Assembly (NCBI RefSeq): GCF_000237925.1 | Contig: NC_031497.1 | Span: forward strand, 4,705,295 to 4,769,294 | Length of the DNA stretch: 64,000 bases | Reading direction: 5' to 3' | Origin: Schistosoma mansoni | Lineage: Eukaryota > Platyhelminthes > Trematoda > Strigeidida > Schistosomatidae | Shown here: piece after piece, positions 1 through 10,875 of the stretch | How the letters are laid out: each line of letters opens with the position of its first letter | Numbering within the stretch: the first letter of the stretch is position 1 | Translations under genes and position numbers: made by a program | Notes under the pieces: generated by a model | What the model saw: the letters and a program-made list of their open reading frames with translations, nothing else | Databases searched by the model: none | Told to the model about the DNA's origin: nothing

Positions 1-541
1 TCAGGGGAATTATGAATCGACAACTTTTAACTAGAAAGTCGCTTTCCAACATAGTGAATTATGATAATTTATGTGTTTGGAAGAAAATAAGGCTTTATTG
101 AATTAGAAATCACTAAACTCTTAGTTACCGTTCTAACAATATGTTAGGCGTATACCATGGAATTAGCATCTATTTTGTTGAAATCATTTTAATTCAACTC
201 TGGAAGAGAAGAACTGACTCACATTATGAAATATAATTGGATTGTCGTCTTTCATTTAGCTGGCTAATAGTTACTAGTTATGTTTTATCTCTTAGAACAA
301 TGTGAGAGAAACTTTAAGTTCAGTGATCCGATTAAAATTTCAACTGAGATTTTCGTTAAACCTATTGTGTAAAACATTAGATTTATGGTTCAAGCATTCG
401 ATCTTCCATAATTATATCACTACTTAGATTTAGACGACAGAATAATACTACTAACCATCACATTAAAGTACACCAGGAATCAGAGTGCATAAATTCTAGT
501 TCAACTCCAGAGTTACATTTGCATGAGTTGGAGGACTAAAC

Positions 542-577
<36 letters not shown>

Positions 578-2606
578 TAACATTGTCCCCTAGAAATATT
601 CAGATATTTATCAACTATGTATCTTCCTGTATTATGAATATAGGACAGGTTAGAAATAGGCGAAATAGTTTCAAATAACCAGGAAAGGTTATAAAACTCT
701 TTCAACTTGTTTCAATACATTTCAAAACCTAGATTTATTTTATGATTTAATGTTCTTTAAACACATTTGACCAGAATTCATGTGAAATGTTTTCAACATT
801 TCAATTATTACGTAGCAGCAGACAATCTGAAAATATCCCACAATAAGATCTGACTCTTCCCTGACTATCAAGAACTTCAAATATTTGTTTTGTCTACTAT
901 CATAATGACGATTGTCTTCAATAGTTAAATGACTAGAAATCCTTCCTTTAGAAATTTCGACATAGGTAAACGAAAAGTTATTAAGACAGATGTAGTTCGT
1001 TAAAAAAAATATATACTGAAGCACAACGCACATTATCATCAAGTTAGTTAATATTCTGTTTATTCAAGAAAACCAATAAAGTCCAATATTTTTTGTTTTG
1101 TTATTATCATGGTGTTGATGATGTTCTTCACACCCTCTTCTACAAAATAATTTTTTTATTTAGTTTTAAATTTTTCACTAAAGTAAACAACCAGTTCAAA
1201 TTTGGTGTACATTTGTCCACTTCGTCTTTTTTTCTCGTTGAAAACAAGAAAAAAAACGCAAAATGATGAAGACATCATGGGAGGTGTGTGTGTGTGTATA
1301 CATGTATGTTTGTGTAGATGTGTTTATGTGAATGTGAATGAATACCTGTGTGGGTAAATAGTGCTTCTTCTTATTTTTAAATAGAAAAATACAAACTCAT
1401 TTAATAATTTCCTATATATGCTTATACATTTACATTTATATCTGACTACAGACTATTATACCTCAGTAGACATGTACGCTGGCATGTATGGATGCAAGTG
1501 TGTGTATTATTATTATTATTATTACATAGACCATAAGAATATCATAAACTATATTATTATTGATAAGTAATATAAGACAAAATCATCATTTTTTTCTCTC
1601 TGGTTTTACTGTAGCGTTATAAAAATCTTCAAAAAAGGGAAAGTCTAGTTAATGGTATTTTAAAATGTATGTTCATTTCCATATTTGTATATTTTAAATA
1701 CTTCCCATGTATTAATGATTAAACAAGATAGTCATATTATTCTATGTTCACCACTAAATTGCTTCCTTTCTGCATTTGTATATACATTGTTGAATCTAGT
1801 TGGAAAGTGGGGGAAAATGTAGATATATATACAAATTTTATTATACTTTACTCACTTTCTTATAGTACACAAATTAATTGAAAGCTTAACTATATACAAA
1901 ATTACAAAATATCCATACAATAGTTTGTATTTTTGTAGTTTCTTAGCTTATGGTTATTATTATTATTAATAATGCAGTTGCTTCTCTGTTTTTTATTTGA
2001 CTCATTGTCGCCTACCGCTGTCTGTAAAACTGAACAAAAAAAACATTGTTTTCTCCAAAATAAGTTTGTTTGGTTTATATTTACTTGTTCTTTAACTCTT
2101 TCTATATAGATATATATACTGAAGGAAATTTCCAATTTTACAGTTTATGACGGAAATTTCAGATCTGTACGACATTTTTATGTGTAGTATATGGTTCTAA
2201 TCAATGTGTTGCTCTTTTATTTGTTTATATTTCAACTGTATATATATGTATGTATGTATGTTTATCTTTTTAATGTCCTTTGGACGATATTCACTAATTG
2301 GAAGTTTTTAACGGAATGAAAAGATTCATTTTTATAACTCGCCTTCACTATAATTGTCTTTTAACTTAGTACAAAATAATCACGATTTGATTAGAAGACG
2401 TAGGTGGATAGTGATATATTAAATGATGATTGTGTATGTGAAGGACAATTTTCGTGTTTTTAAAATAGGAATATTGCATCCGTCTTATTGAACAATTAAC
2501 AGTGACTAGTAATCTCTATGATGGCTAAATTTATTTCATCAAACGTAAATTCTCAGCTTATAATGAATTCACCTAGTATTGTTTGTTTGAATCTTCCCAT
2601 TGATGT
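1..2606. other. AT-rich non-coding stretch
   Basis: I recognise no coding exon here. It contains a TTA/ATT microsatellite (about 543-576), shorter TTA runs near 1508-1524, GT-rich simple sequence near 1285-1345 and AT-rich low-complexity DNA. It could be intergenic or an upstream intron of the GATA gene whose later exons start at 5341. The short open frame just before the gap (2518-2606) is discussed under rejected items. Confidence 0.6.
543..576. repeat. (ATT)n microsatellite
   Basis: About eleven perfect tandem copies of a trinucleotide ATT/TTA unit. It is simple-sequence DNA with no coding sense. Confidence 0.95.
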
Positions 2607-2806
2607 NNNNNNNNNNNNNNNNNNNNNNNNNNNNNNNNNNNNNNNNNNNNNNNNNNNNNNNNNNNNNNNNNNNNNNNNNNNNNNNNNNNNNNNNNNNNNN
2701 NNNNNNNNNNNNNNNNNNNNNNNNNNNNNNNNNNNNNNNNNNNNNNNNNNNNNNNNNNNNNNNNNNNNNNNNNNNNNNNNNNNNNNNNNNNNNNNNNNNN
2801 NNNNNN
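2607..2806. other. 200-nt assembly gap (N run)
   Basis: Exactly 200 undetermined bases, a likely fixed-size placeholder. Retrotransposon coding sequence begins directly on the right side, so the missing DNA probably includes more of that LINE. Its true length is unknown. Confidence 0.98.
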
Positions 2807-3132
2807 GATGAGCGGAACATTTTAAGTAGCAGTTCAGCTAGCTTTCAGGTACTCTACAACTACCCATCATTTCCAAACAGTTTGAATGGAACATTGATTT
2901 AGGTCCCCTTACTCTAGCTGAAGTTCAAAAGGCTATAGCTAGTCTGAAACGAGGAAGAGCAGATCGATTGGCTCCAGAGGTCTTTGAGTATAGTGGTCCA
3001 ATTTTAGGGATTATGTTGACTAATACTTTAACTAAAATCTGGGAACTCAATGTGATCCAATCTAACTAGTCTCAATCACTTATTGTCCCAATATATAAGA
3101 AGGGGTCAAAATCATCTGTCATCACCATAGAG
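2807..3132 (+). mobile_element. RTE-like LINE fragment (start of reverse transcriptase)
   Basis: A plus-strand frame, interrupted by a stop, reads through the conserved start of an RTE-type reverse transcriptase: LTLAEVQKAIASLKRG, then PEVFEYSGPIL, then a decayed trace of the W..SLIVPIYKKGSKS block near 3070-3110. This is the same LINE family as the copy at 17370-18725. The left end runs into the assembly gap and the right end stops where an Sm-alpha-type SINE begins (about 3133), so the SINE either inserted into the LINE or replaced its remainder. It is dead: it has an in-frame stop and lacks endonuclease, catalytic centre and 3' end. Confidence 0.8.
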
Positions 3133-3395
3133 GGAGATTCAAACAAACAATATCAAGTGAATTCAAACTTCACCCCATTCCACAAGCAAGTGGTTATCAG
3201 GACTCAGTAGCTGAGTGGAGAACGCGATGGCGTTTGAAGCGAACAGTACTGGGTTCTAGTACCAGAGTGAACATCAACTCTGAGATGCAGGTACATCCAG
3301 CTGACGAGTGCCAAATAGGACAAAACGCGCGTCCTATATTCCACTGCTAGTCACTATCCATCTTTGCTTATAATGAATTGCTTTCACAAATAAGC
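3133..3395 (+). repeat. Sm-alpha-type hammerhead SINE, copy 1
   Basis: A tRNA-like head at about 3191-3275 (box A-like TAGCTGAGTGG, box B-like GGGTTCTAGTACC) is followed by a hammerhead ribozyme region at 3295-3340 and the tail CCATCTTTGCTTATAATG. The core CTGACGA (3301-3307) is kept, but the G of the GAAA element is A (ACAAAAC) and the stem I arm after the GTC cleavage triplet is mismatched, so this ribozyme is probably inactive. About 60 bases upstream of the head (3135-3190) match what lies downstream of another copy (59065-59095). The unit is therefore circularly permuted or comes from a tandem array. Sm-alpha elements with hammerheads are established in schistosomes. Confidence 0.8.
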
Positions 3396-3499
3396 ATGAG
3401 AAAGTACTGACAATGATTTAACTTTCAAAGGATCTACATTCCTCTTGTGAATATTTAGAAATGATAAATAAATTGTGGTATGATACGTTTCATAATTAA

Positions 3500-3715
3500 A
3501 CTTATTTACTTACGCCTGTTACCCTTCATGAGGGGAGCGCAGGCCTCCCACTACCATTCCGAATCAAACTCTGTCTTGAGCAATCCTTACCAGTTGCTGT
3601 AACCAACTGGAAAGGATTGCCCGCCTATAGCTCTTGTAGGGTTACTGACGATCTCAAGCTCGGGTAAAGGAGGAGGGTTGGGCATAGGGTCGTCAACCCC
3701 ATCCCGTAGAAAATA
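3500..3715 (-). mobile_element. Internally deleted SR2/RTE-like LINE remnant
   Basis: On the minus strand this joins a 5'-region motif (read as ACCCTCCTCCTTTACCCGAG, seen again on the plus strand near 14390, 32425 and 48043) directly to the extreme 3' end of an SR2-like element. That end has the coding tail read as ...RIAQDRV-like and the terminus GGTAACAGGCGTAAGTAAGT. Everything between, including endonuclease and reverse transcriptase, is missing. The same 3' terminus is seen in the longer copy at 12937. Confidence 0.65.
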
Positions 3716-4119
3716 ATCATGCTAAAAAACGCTAATATTTAAATTAGTACAACTTAAAAATAATTCTTATTACAAAGTTATATCAGTTGAGATGATGTTG
3801 GAAAGCAGAGAGTACTTGAAGAGCATTTCATCCATGTTCGGGTATTTTCAGCAAATAGAAACCGAAACATTTATAACTTTTATTGAATAAGATGTTTTGA
3901 AGTCGGTGAGCCGGAATTAAATGGTCTATATGTTCACTTTCAGTCAGCTTCTAATACATAATGATTCTCATAAAATGTTGTCACTAAATTACCGTCATTT
4001 TATTGACTTAGTTCACTCTACAAGTCACAAATTCACTAGTAATCAAATTATTGTTAATATATAAATTGATTTTATTCAGTCTTTTGTATGATATGGAGAT
4101 TATTTGTTTCGCAAATCGA

Positions 4120-4256
4120 TACCAGTTGAAAGCGTGCGTCAATTGAAGCTAGACCACCAGGGAAAACCTGAAAGCACTGGACGGCCGTTTCGTCCTATTG
4201 TGGGACTCCTCAGCAGCGTTCATCCACGATCTCGCCTCGCGAGATTCCACAAAACC
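4120..4256 (-). repeat. Second hammerhead SINE family, copy a (5'-truncated)
   Basis: A minus-strand copy of a repeat found five times in this window (also 4840-4925, 32004-32215, 57926-58135, 60230-60415). Read on the minus strand it runs: a GGATCGTGGATG segment, the hammerhead, then CTTTCAGGTTTTCCCTGGTG, then GTCTAGCTTCAATTGAC. The tRNA-like head seen in copies at 57926 and 60230 is missing, so it is 5'-truncated. The hammerhead in this copy is the best preserved and has its own entry. Confidence 0.8.
4174..4219 (-). ncRNA. Type I-like hammerhead ribozyme with intact core
   Basis: On the minus strand all core elements are present in order: CTGAGGA (plus-strand complement at 4207-4213), a 4-bp stem II GTCC/GGAC around a 7-nt loop, GAAA, a self-complementary stem III ACGGCCGT, and the GTC cleavage triplet, then CAGTGC. 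The CAGTGC pairs with the 5' arm (ACGCTG side) for about five pairs including one G-U. Cleavage is predicted between plus positions 4180 and 4179. Stem III has no real loop, so two RNA copies may need to pair, as known for short-stem-III schistosome hammerheads. Activity is inferred, not shown. Confidence 0.7.
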
Positions 4257-4839
4257 CCTTCTGATATCAGTTGTAGAAAACTATTGAAATCTAGAGAAGT
4301 CAGTATGTACAACCTATAAATAAAATCACCTTGGTAAACTTATATACACTTCGAATAAACGAACCATTGCAAACTATTCATTAAAAAATTTCTTATTCAA
4401 ACTTTTTACAAACCATATGACAATTATTAACTAGACGATGAATATTTAAAGAAAAGTTATTTTTATCTCAGAAATCAGTTCATATACCTACTTGATGGTT
4501 CTACACTCAATCAGAATATTTACATTCCTGAAAATATTCACAAAGAGGATTTTATGAACTAGAACCAGTCTAATTATAATAAACCATTAATTGTTATATT
4601 GTTTAAAATATAATAAATATAACTGATTATTGAAAATTTCATTTATAAAAACCTCAGTTACCACTTCAAAGACACCGAGTGAAAATCTGAAATGTGAATG
4701 ATTTACATTCTACAAAGATTCTAAGTATATCAAAATAATTTAATGAGTTCATTATAACATTAAAACACATGAATACGATACTAATCTTAAGATTTTAGTA
4801 TTTGATCTTAATTAAAATATTATATATATAGTTGAAATC

Positions 4840-4925
4840 ATGAGTCAATTGAAGCTAGACCACCATGGAAAACCTGGAAGCACTGCTTGACGGCCGTTTC
4901 GTCCTATTGTGGGACTCCTCAGCAT
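4840..4925 (-). repeat. Second hammerhead SINE family, copy b
   Basis: A minus-strand 3' part of the same SINE, ending (plus-strand left side) in the shared tail AGTTGAAATCATGAGTCAAT. The core CTGAGGA, GAAAC and GTC are kept, but the copy stops just 5' of the core inside stem I, where an AT microsatellite takes over. An extra AAG after the GTC triplet separates the stem I arm. Confidence 0.75.
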
Positions 4926-4952
4926 TATATATATATATATATATATATATAA
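4925..4952. repeat. (AT)n microsatellite
   Basis: About thirteen AT dinucleotides directly abutting the truncated SINE copy b. AT-rich sequence also borders its other side. Confidence 0.9.
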
Positions 4953-5340
4953 TGACAAAATTTTATGTTAGCACAAGTTGCCACACTACACAATCACAGA
5001 GAGATGAAATTAACGAAGAAAAATCCTAAAAGATTTGAAATAATATCAATATCCGTGATAGTAAGGAAGTTTAAATATAGGAGGCTTCAGTACACTTATT
5101 AGTAATGTAAATTGAGCTTATTCAACTTATTCTTAATACTCCACTACTGCACTGAAATGACATTTTTAAGCAATAAGAATAACATTTATTGATAAAATAT
5201 AATGGCACCTAAATAATACAGTTTGGACCAGATAATATGAATCGTTCAATCAATTATCTTTGCAGGGAAGTAGTAAACATCATTGAACTATCTCCTAATA
5301 ATGTTTTTTTAATAGTTACTTTTACTCATTCTACTTACAG

Positions 5341-5466
5341 CAAACTAATAGAAGAATTGGATTGATTTGTTCAAATTGTGAAACTACCAAAACCACATTA
5401 TGGAGGCGTAATCTTGATGGAGAGCCCGTATGCAATGCTTGTGGTCTATATCAGAAATTGCATGGG
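5341..5466 (+). CDS. GATA exon carrying the C-type zinc finger
   Basis: 42 codons in phase 0 between an acceptor (ACTTACAG) and a donor (GTAAGTG). Residues 10, 13, 31 and 34 are the four zinc cysteines. The motif TTLWRRN and [12 protein letters not shown] matches the finger core. The exon ends exactly after LHG, where the family continues with VPRPL or similar; here the next exon supplies [10 protein letters not shown]. Confidence 0.95.
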
Positions 5467-8400
5467 GTAAGTGTTTTAAGAGAGAGATTATTTAAGGTTA
5501 ATCTTTAAAATTTTTTATATAAATTGTAAACATAAGAAGCGAAGATAAATTTATCCAAATAGGATATTTTACAACTTCATATTGCTTAGTTAATTAGTAT
5601 TTATTCGAATCTTATGCTGAATTTTCTTTTTCGATGAGGAATTAAGTTGGAACAAGAGGATGAACTAAATCTGCATTATAATGAATGGCCTCCTATTTGT
5701 TATCTTCTAAGATATAGAGAGTCAGTTACAAAATAAATTTTAGCCTTGACCTACTAAGTCTGAGTGTGTTTAATGTCTAGGATGTATATTGTTGAATAAC
5801 CCCAAAATGGTGCGAAATAGTCCACCATGGGTAAAACTAACTAGTTGTATTAATCTTATCGAATGACCTATACGCACCTCAGTTCCCAAACTAGTGGTTG
5901 TAAGCCATCACTCGTGAAGTGAACCAAGTACGAAGTGAGACGACAATTTATCGATGATATTAAATCAGGATCGTTCTATACTCAAAATTGACCTGAGTCG
6001 AAAATGTGGATCATTCACTTGTGACTCAAAGACGTAAATATATTGCGTTGTTCGGGAAACTTGTAGGTCCTAGATTTAGTTAAAGGTGGAGCGTGGTAAG
6101 CCTGGGAATTTTAGACCGATCGTACGTTATCTCAAGGCCATATGTTAAGTGAAAGATGCAAGCGTCGAATCGCCTTTTCTAATTTCACCATTCGATCAAG
6201 GTAACGGTTCATATGTTCCAGGTAAGTGGAGATGCACAATAATAATCTTACGGGTTATGTACACTGCTATCCTGTTTTAGCGAGAAAACTTCATATATGA
6301 CTGAGTCTTACTCTTGTTTAGCAGGGTGAGTTGAGAATTAGGATGTCTTGTGATTCGCACTGAATCGGTTTTGTAGATCATAACAGTTAATATGTTCGGA
6401 CTTTTTAAAAACTCGACCTGTAAAAAAGAGTTGTTCAGCTTCATGTTTTTCAGTGGTCTTCTGATGGATATCATTAAGAAAATTATCTCCCAATTTCAAA
6501 ACTTCACACTTTTAAATATCGCTTACCTAGATCACAATGTCTCAGAGGTCAATTAATTAAAACTACCTAGTGTTTTTGATACACACATACACAGAAATTA
6601 TCCCACTTCTATGTTACTCATGTAAACACAGTTTATTTTGGTAGAAAATGTGCCCAGTAGGGAAACTAACAGTCACTTGTTACGTATCACTTTGACAACT
6701 AATAAAGTGATGAAACGGAAAAATCTAAATACTGTCAATTTCATTATCTTTGATGTTAATATGTGTAAACTGAATTACGTAATAATGAAGTGACAAATCA
6801 GAGGGATGAAAATAAATGAATGGTGCTTTGATTTAATTTATCGTGACCTTTTACCTTAATTTTGTAGACGGATAGATCTTGAAATAAATAAATCAATGAA
6901 AGGTTTTGATAAAACTTTCGGTAAACATTTTCATGTGTATATATTCTTTGTATGTTTGTGAAAGCCTTGCATTGTTGCTAGGTTGTTATTGTTCAGTTTT
7001 GATGTTGACTGCCAACAGTAAAACTAGTTGCTAGTGTTCTTATGTGGGACAAAATATGCATTCAGTATCCTATAACTGATAACCATACGAAATATAACAT
7101 TTTAGGTATCAATGCCAAGGTTGAACTTGATAGTTTCAAATAATTTGAGCACTGGGTAGAAAGCTAATGATAAATACATTTTTGTGATATCCAATTGAGT
7201 ACAAAATTGTTTTGCTGACGTTTCGTGATCTAACGTACGTTACTTCTTCATAGTAACTAAATAACCGACATTAAAATAACATAAGTTTAAATAGTACTAT
7301 TTACACATTGGGATATCACATAAATATATTTGTTATAAAAATATTACTTCCATGGATATTCGAGTATGTTCTGATCACAATCAAATGCTTGTTCCGATAA
7401 ATTTTTCGAACTAGTAGTTACCTTTTTCATCCGACTGGATACTTCAATTTCAACAATATTATAAATCCAATTTTAGGTTATGACAAAGTGATATCAGATG
7501 AAATTTGAATTTATATTTAGTTTTAATCATTTGGTTAGGTATTATTATTGTGATTGTTGCTGGAAATGAAAACAGTTATCTACTTTACTTTTTTTAGAGA
7601 ACGCGTCCAACATCAATGCGAAAAGATGCAATCCAGACAAGAAAAAGAAAGTCGAAGAAAAGAAAAGACTATAGCTTGACAGTTGCTGTTGCAGCAGCTG
7701 CAGCAGCTGCTGCAGCATCAGTAGTATCTGTAACTGCATCATCAATATCTTCAACGCCTGTAGTGCCCACATTAACAAACCCTTTTTATTGGAGATCTTG
7801 TTCAACAACAGAATTACATCAATCAAATAAAATGTCAGTTTTTAATCCAGATCTATTCCACTCAAACTCAACTAATTCACATTTACTACCAATGCCTGGA
7901 TCATTTTCAAGACTTCTTCCAGAACAATTGCCGATGTTACGAGATAAAGATGTTGAAGATTCAGGTAAACCATTAAAATTATCTAATGACTGACATATGG
8001 TTTTATTCCGTAAATCAAATATCATATTGTAAATGGATTCATTGGTTGAAATTGTTTCGATGGTCAAATCAATAGTTTTCGATCATTTGTTTTCTTCTCG
8101 AATGACACACTATTTTAACTTGGTTTTTTCATGTATTGATGGATAAAGTTAATTATTCGCACAATGATTAGGTAAACTTCATTCAAAGAGATATTAATAT
8201 TAAGAAAAAAATATTTTAATGGAGTTTTCTTCCCTGAGCTGGATGATTTTGTCATGGAGTTCTCAATGCTCTTTTAAACAATCTGAAGTTTTTGCTGGTG
8301 ATGTTACTCAGAAGAAAAATAGAAACTCTACGATAAACCATCCACCTCCGAAAACGAAACTCCATCAAAATCATCCTCCTGAGCTACAAATCCTCCCCGC

Positions 8401-10346
8401 CATCTGAATAATAAAATTAGCTTGCCTCATATAAAGCGAACGTAAGATACTACTCATCTCATAGGACGCCTCACTGAAGAGTTTCCCTAAAACTGACGCT
8501 CAAGATTTCTTATAGTCTATCTCAAATCATCGAATACAATGGACAGTAGATAAAATTCCCAAGTTACCTAACATAATAAACACGTCACGTGCAAATAAAA
8601 ATATAGTCCAATCAGTTAATAAATCCCTTAAAAGTGCATAATGCATAAGTCTCCTCAAATAAAGAAATCGATTTCATCATTATTATGATTTAAACACTTT
8701 AAAACAGGAAGATAAATATGATAAAAGTCCACTTCATTTATCTAAATACATCAAATTTTGGTTGTTGAATCTACATGACAAGTACTTTCGGGACTGACTA
8801 ATAATCCCACTTTTGTAGATTAAAGTACCCTATCTGATAGATTTTGTCTTCCCATTCAAATTTAATCGGATAATTAGGCCTATATGATTCAGTGATATAG
8901 CAGATTATATTAATAACCGAGTTCATACTATAACGAATGGCTTAACGACTTTATAAATAAGGTAAATCTAAGAATCGTTTAAGTATCAAAGAAAACCTTT
9001 ACATAGAAAAGATTTTGACATTTTCACACATGAAGTATTTGTAGATATTACTTCTATACAGCATTATGATTTTATGACTTTTGTCGTTGTTAAGCTATTT
9101 ATTATTGAATCACTTATCATCCAAACAACCTAGTCGAAAAATATCGTAATTTTCTCGAGATTAAAAGTGCCAACCAAATTGCTAAGGGAAATTCAAACTG
9201 AAATTTTGTGTTACCTACGAGCGATGAGAATACAGCGCTATCTTCAGTGATAACTATTAAATCTTTAGATTACTAGTCGCTTTTAGCAACACAAGTCCAC
9301 AGTTACTTGTTACCAACAGATTGTTTTTATAATCACTAACATTTAAGATCTCTATGTTTTAGCGTAACATATTCGTTTTGAATTACAGTTTGAACATTTA
9401 TCTCATATTTTACGGTTGTCACTTTACTTATATTCTGATATATCCAAGTTTTCTAAGTTTTATGTTGTCGTGTGTTTCGTTATTTCATATAGTACGTTCT
9501 CCTACGTCTGATAACTATGATAAATCATTCAGTCAATATGAAATGACAGGTAACAACAAAACTGTGGTTGAAAGAACATCGGTTCACAATACAAATTTTT
9601 TAAATTCAGAGTCAAACAATCATGCTGATCATCAGAAGCCGGTGTTAAATTACCAAAATTATCAAGCTGAATTAACTTATCAGTTACAAAAGCATTTCTC
9701 AATACAATCCAATCAATTAAATATACATCCAGGTACATACTTGAATAATGATAATTTATGTTTACCTTCATCTGTAAACTACCAACAGATTCGTCGACAA
9801 GAACTTCATCCATCATTCTCATCCTTCTCACCATTATCAATATCGTCAAATCACCGACAATGTGATTATCCTACTTATCAAGAAAATGAACGATATGGTC
9901 ATTATCCTCATTATCACGGACCATTGATGAACATACAGAATAGTTTATTGTTAAATACCTTAGATCTAAATAGGAAAAATTCTCATATAGTGAATGAAAA
10001 TCATGTCAATCCACTGACAACTTTAAATAATGACAAAAGCAATAAACTAAATGCATGTGGTATACTATCACCTTATAGGCAACGACACTCGCAACATTCG
10101 GAACAACTTCAGCAACAACCAAATATTTTTATTCGGTCGTCAGAAAGAGATCAGAAACCACTATCACACTTTCCAATGCAATATACAGATGACAAAATGT
10201 TTTGGAACATATCATCGTCATCATCCAACAATGACAATCGAGAAATTTTAAATCCTATCAAAAATATGCACCTATTAAAACAACAACAACAAGGAGAAAT
10301 TTATGAGTCAAACCGATCATTAGATAACTATTTGGATCAAATGTGA
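5341..10346 (+). CDS. GATA-type zinc-finger transcription factor (C-terminal exons)
   Basis: Three exons, 5341-5466, 7598-7964 and 9493-10346 (stop TGA at 10344-10346), give 448 residues in one continuous frame (126+367+854 = 1347 nt; intron phases 0 and 1). The first encodes a complete GATA finger, C-X2-C-X17-C-X2-C, with LWRRN and CNACGLY. The second opens with the basic arm [13 protein letters not shown] that follows the DNA-binding C-finger of GATA1-6. Such proteins bind WGATAR sites in the nucleus and direct cell-type programmes. The finger exon is entered through an acceptor (CTTACAG), so the N-terminus, including any first (N) finger, lies upstream, beyond recognition or in the gap. 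The rest is low complexity: a nine-Ala run, then a long Asn/Ser/Gln/His-rich tail. It resembles the GATA4/5/6 or GATA1/2/3 C-finger; orthology is not resolved. Confidence 0.9.
5467..7597 (+). other. GATA intron 1 (2.1 kb)
   Basis: GT-AG intron in phase 0. Two poor ORFs inside look like chance. I see no clear recent transposon and no recognised RNA gene in it. Confidence 0.75.
7598..7964 (+). CDS. GATA exon with basic arm and poly-Ala
   Basis: Starts [18 protein letters not shown], the basic tail of the finger needed for minor-groove contact, then SKKRKD. A run of nine alanines coded by mixed GCA/GCT codons follows (about 7690-7716), then a Ser/Thr-rich region. The open frame would run to a stop at 7991-7993, but the donor CAG|GTAAAC at 7965 joins in phase to the exon at 9493, so the extra codons to the stop are probably intronic. 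Confidence 0.85.
7965..9492 (+). other. GATA intron 2 (1.5 kb)
   Basis: Phase-1 GT-AG intron. It contains a 62-codon frame at 8219-8407 with no family resemblance and no splice support, which I treat as chance. Confidence 0.75.
9493..10346 (+). CDS. GATA terminal exon, Asn/Gln/Ser-rich tail
   Basis: Entered at acceptor CATATAG with the split codon G|TA (Val), then RSPTSDNYD. About 283 residues of low-complexity tail rich in Asn, Ser, Gln, His and Tyr, with short Gln runs (QLQQQP, KQQQQ). No known domain is visible. Such tails in GATA factors often act in activation or partner contact; that role is inferred. The stop is followed by an AT-rich region with AATAAA at 10870. Confidence 0.85.
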
Positions 10347-10869
10347 CGTGATTATATATAAATCTAGAATGCACAGAAGTAGATACGATTATGAAGATTC
10401 TTAACATTATTGTTGTTATTGTAATATTAGTTAGAAAATGGACAGACCGAGTTATTGTACCATACGAACAATGTATTATAATATATCAACCTTCAACGAG
10501 ATCATACAATAATTACTTAGTAAATTCTTCTTTCATACTTTGTCAAGGAGACTGACTTTGAGAAGAAAATAGAGAAAAAAAATCAAAAACAGTAGTACAT
10601 CAATAGTTAGATGATATCGAGTGTATTCAATAACTGTACATATATATACATTCTATTAACTTCCACACATATCTTTCAATATACAAAAGAAAACTTTTTC
10701 ATTTATACAGCCGATTTCTTTCTTCCACTTGACGGAGTACTTGCTTTCGTGTTTGTGAATGTTTAATATAAATCATTCTTTTTCTTAAGATTAACGGTAA
10801 TAATAATCATAAATATGTCAGATAACTGATTTTCACTCATTGTTAAAACCCTCTAAAAACAAAATCCTC

Positions 10870-10875
10870 AATAAA
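10870..10875 (+). terminator. Candidate poly(A) signal of the GATA gene
   Basis: AATAAA inside an AATAAATAAAATAAATG run about 525 nt after the stop codon. It is the clearest canonical signal I noticed downstream. In AT-rich DNA such hexamers are common, so the assignment is tentative. Confidence 0.4.

Noticed and set aside
2518-2606. Open frame MMAKFISSNVNSQLIMNSPS before the gap as the first GATA exon
   Set aside because: It runs into the N gap, has no family motif or clear splice donor, and the other side of the gap is LINE sequence. It cannot be supported or excluded.
3191-3275. tRNA gene from box A and box B-like sequences
   Set aside because: The boxes belong to the heads of hammerhead SINEs; the cloverleaf is not complete and the same head recurs in other copies.
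8219-8407. 62-codon frame in the last GATA intron
   Set aside because: Flanking exons join in phase without it, and it has no motif.
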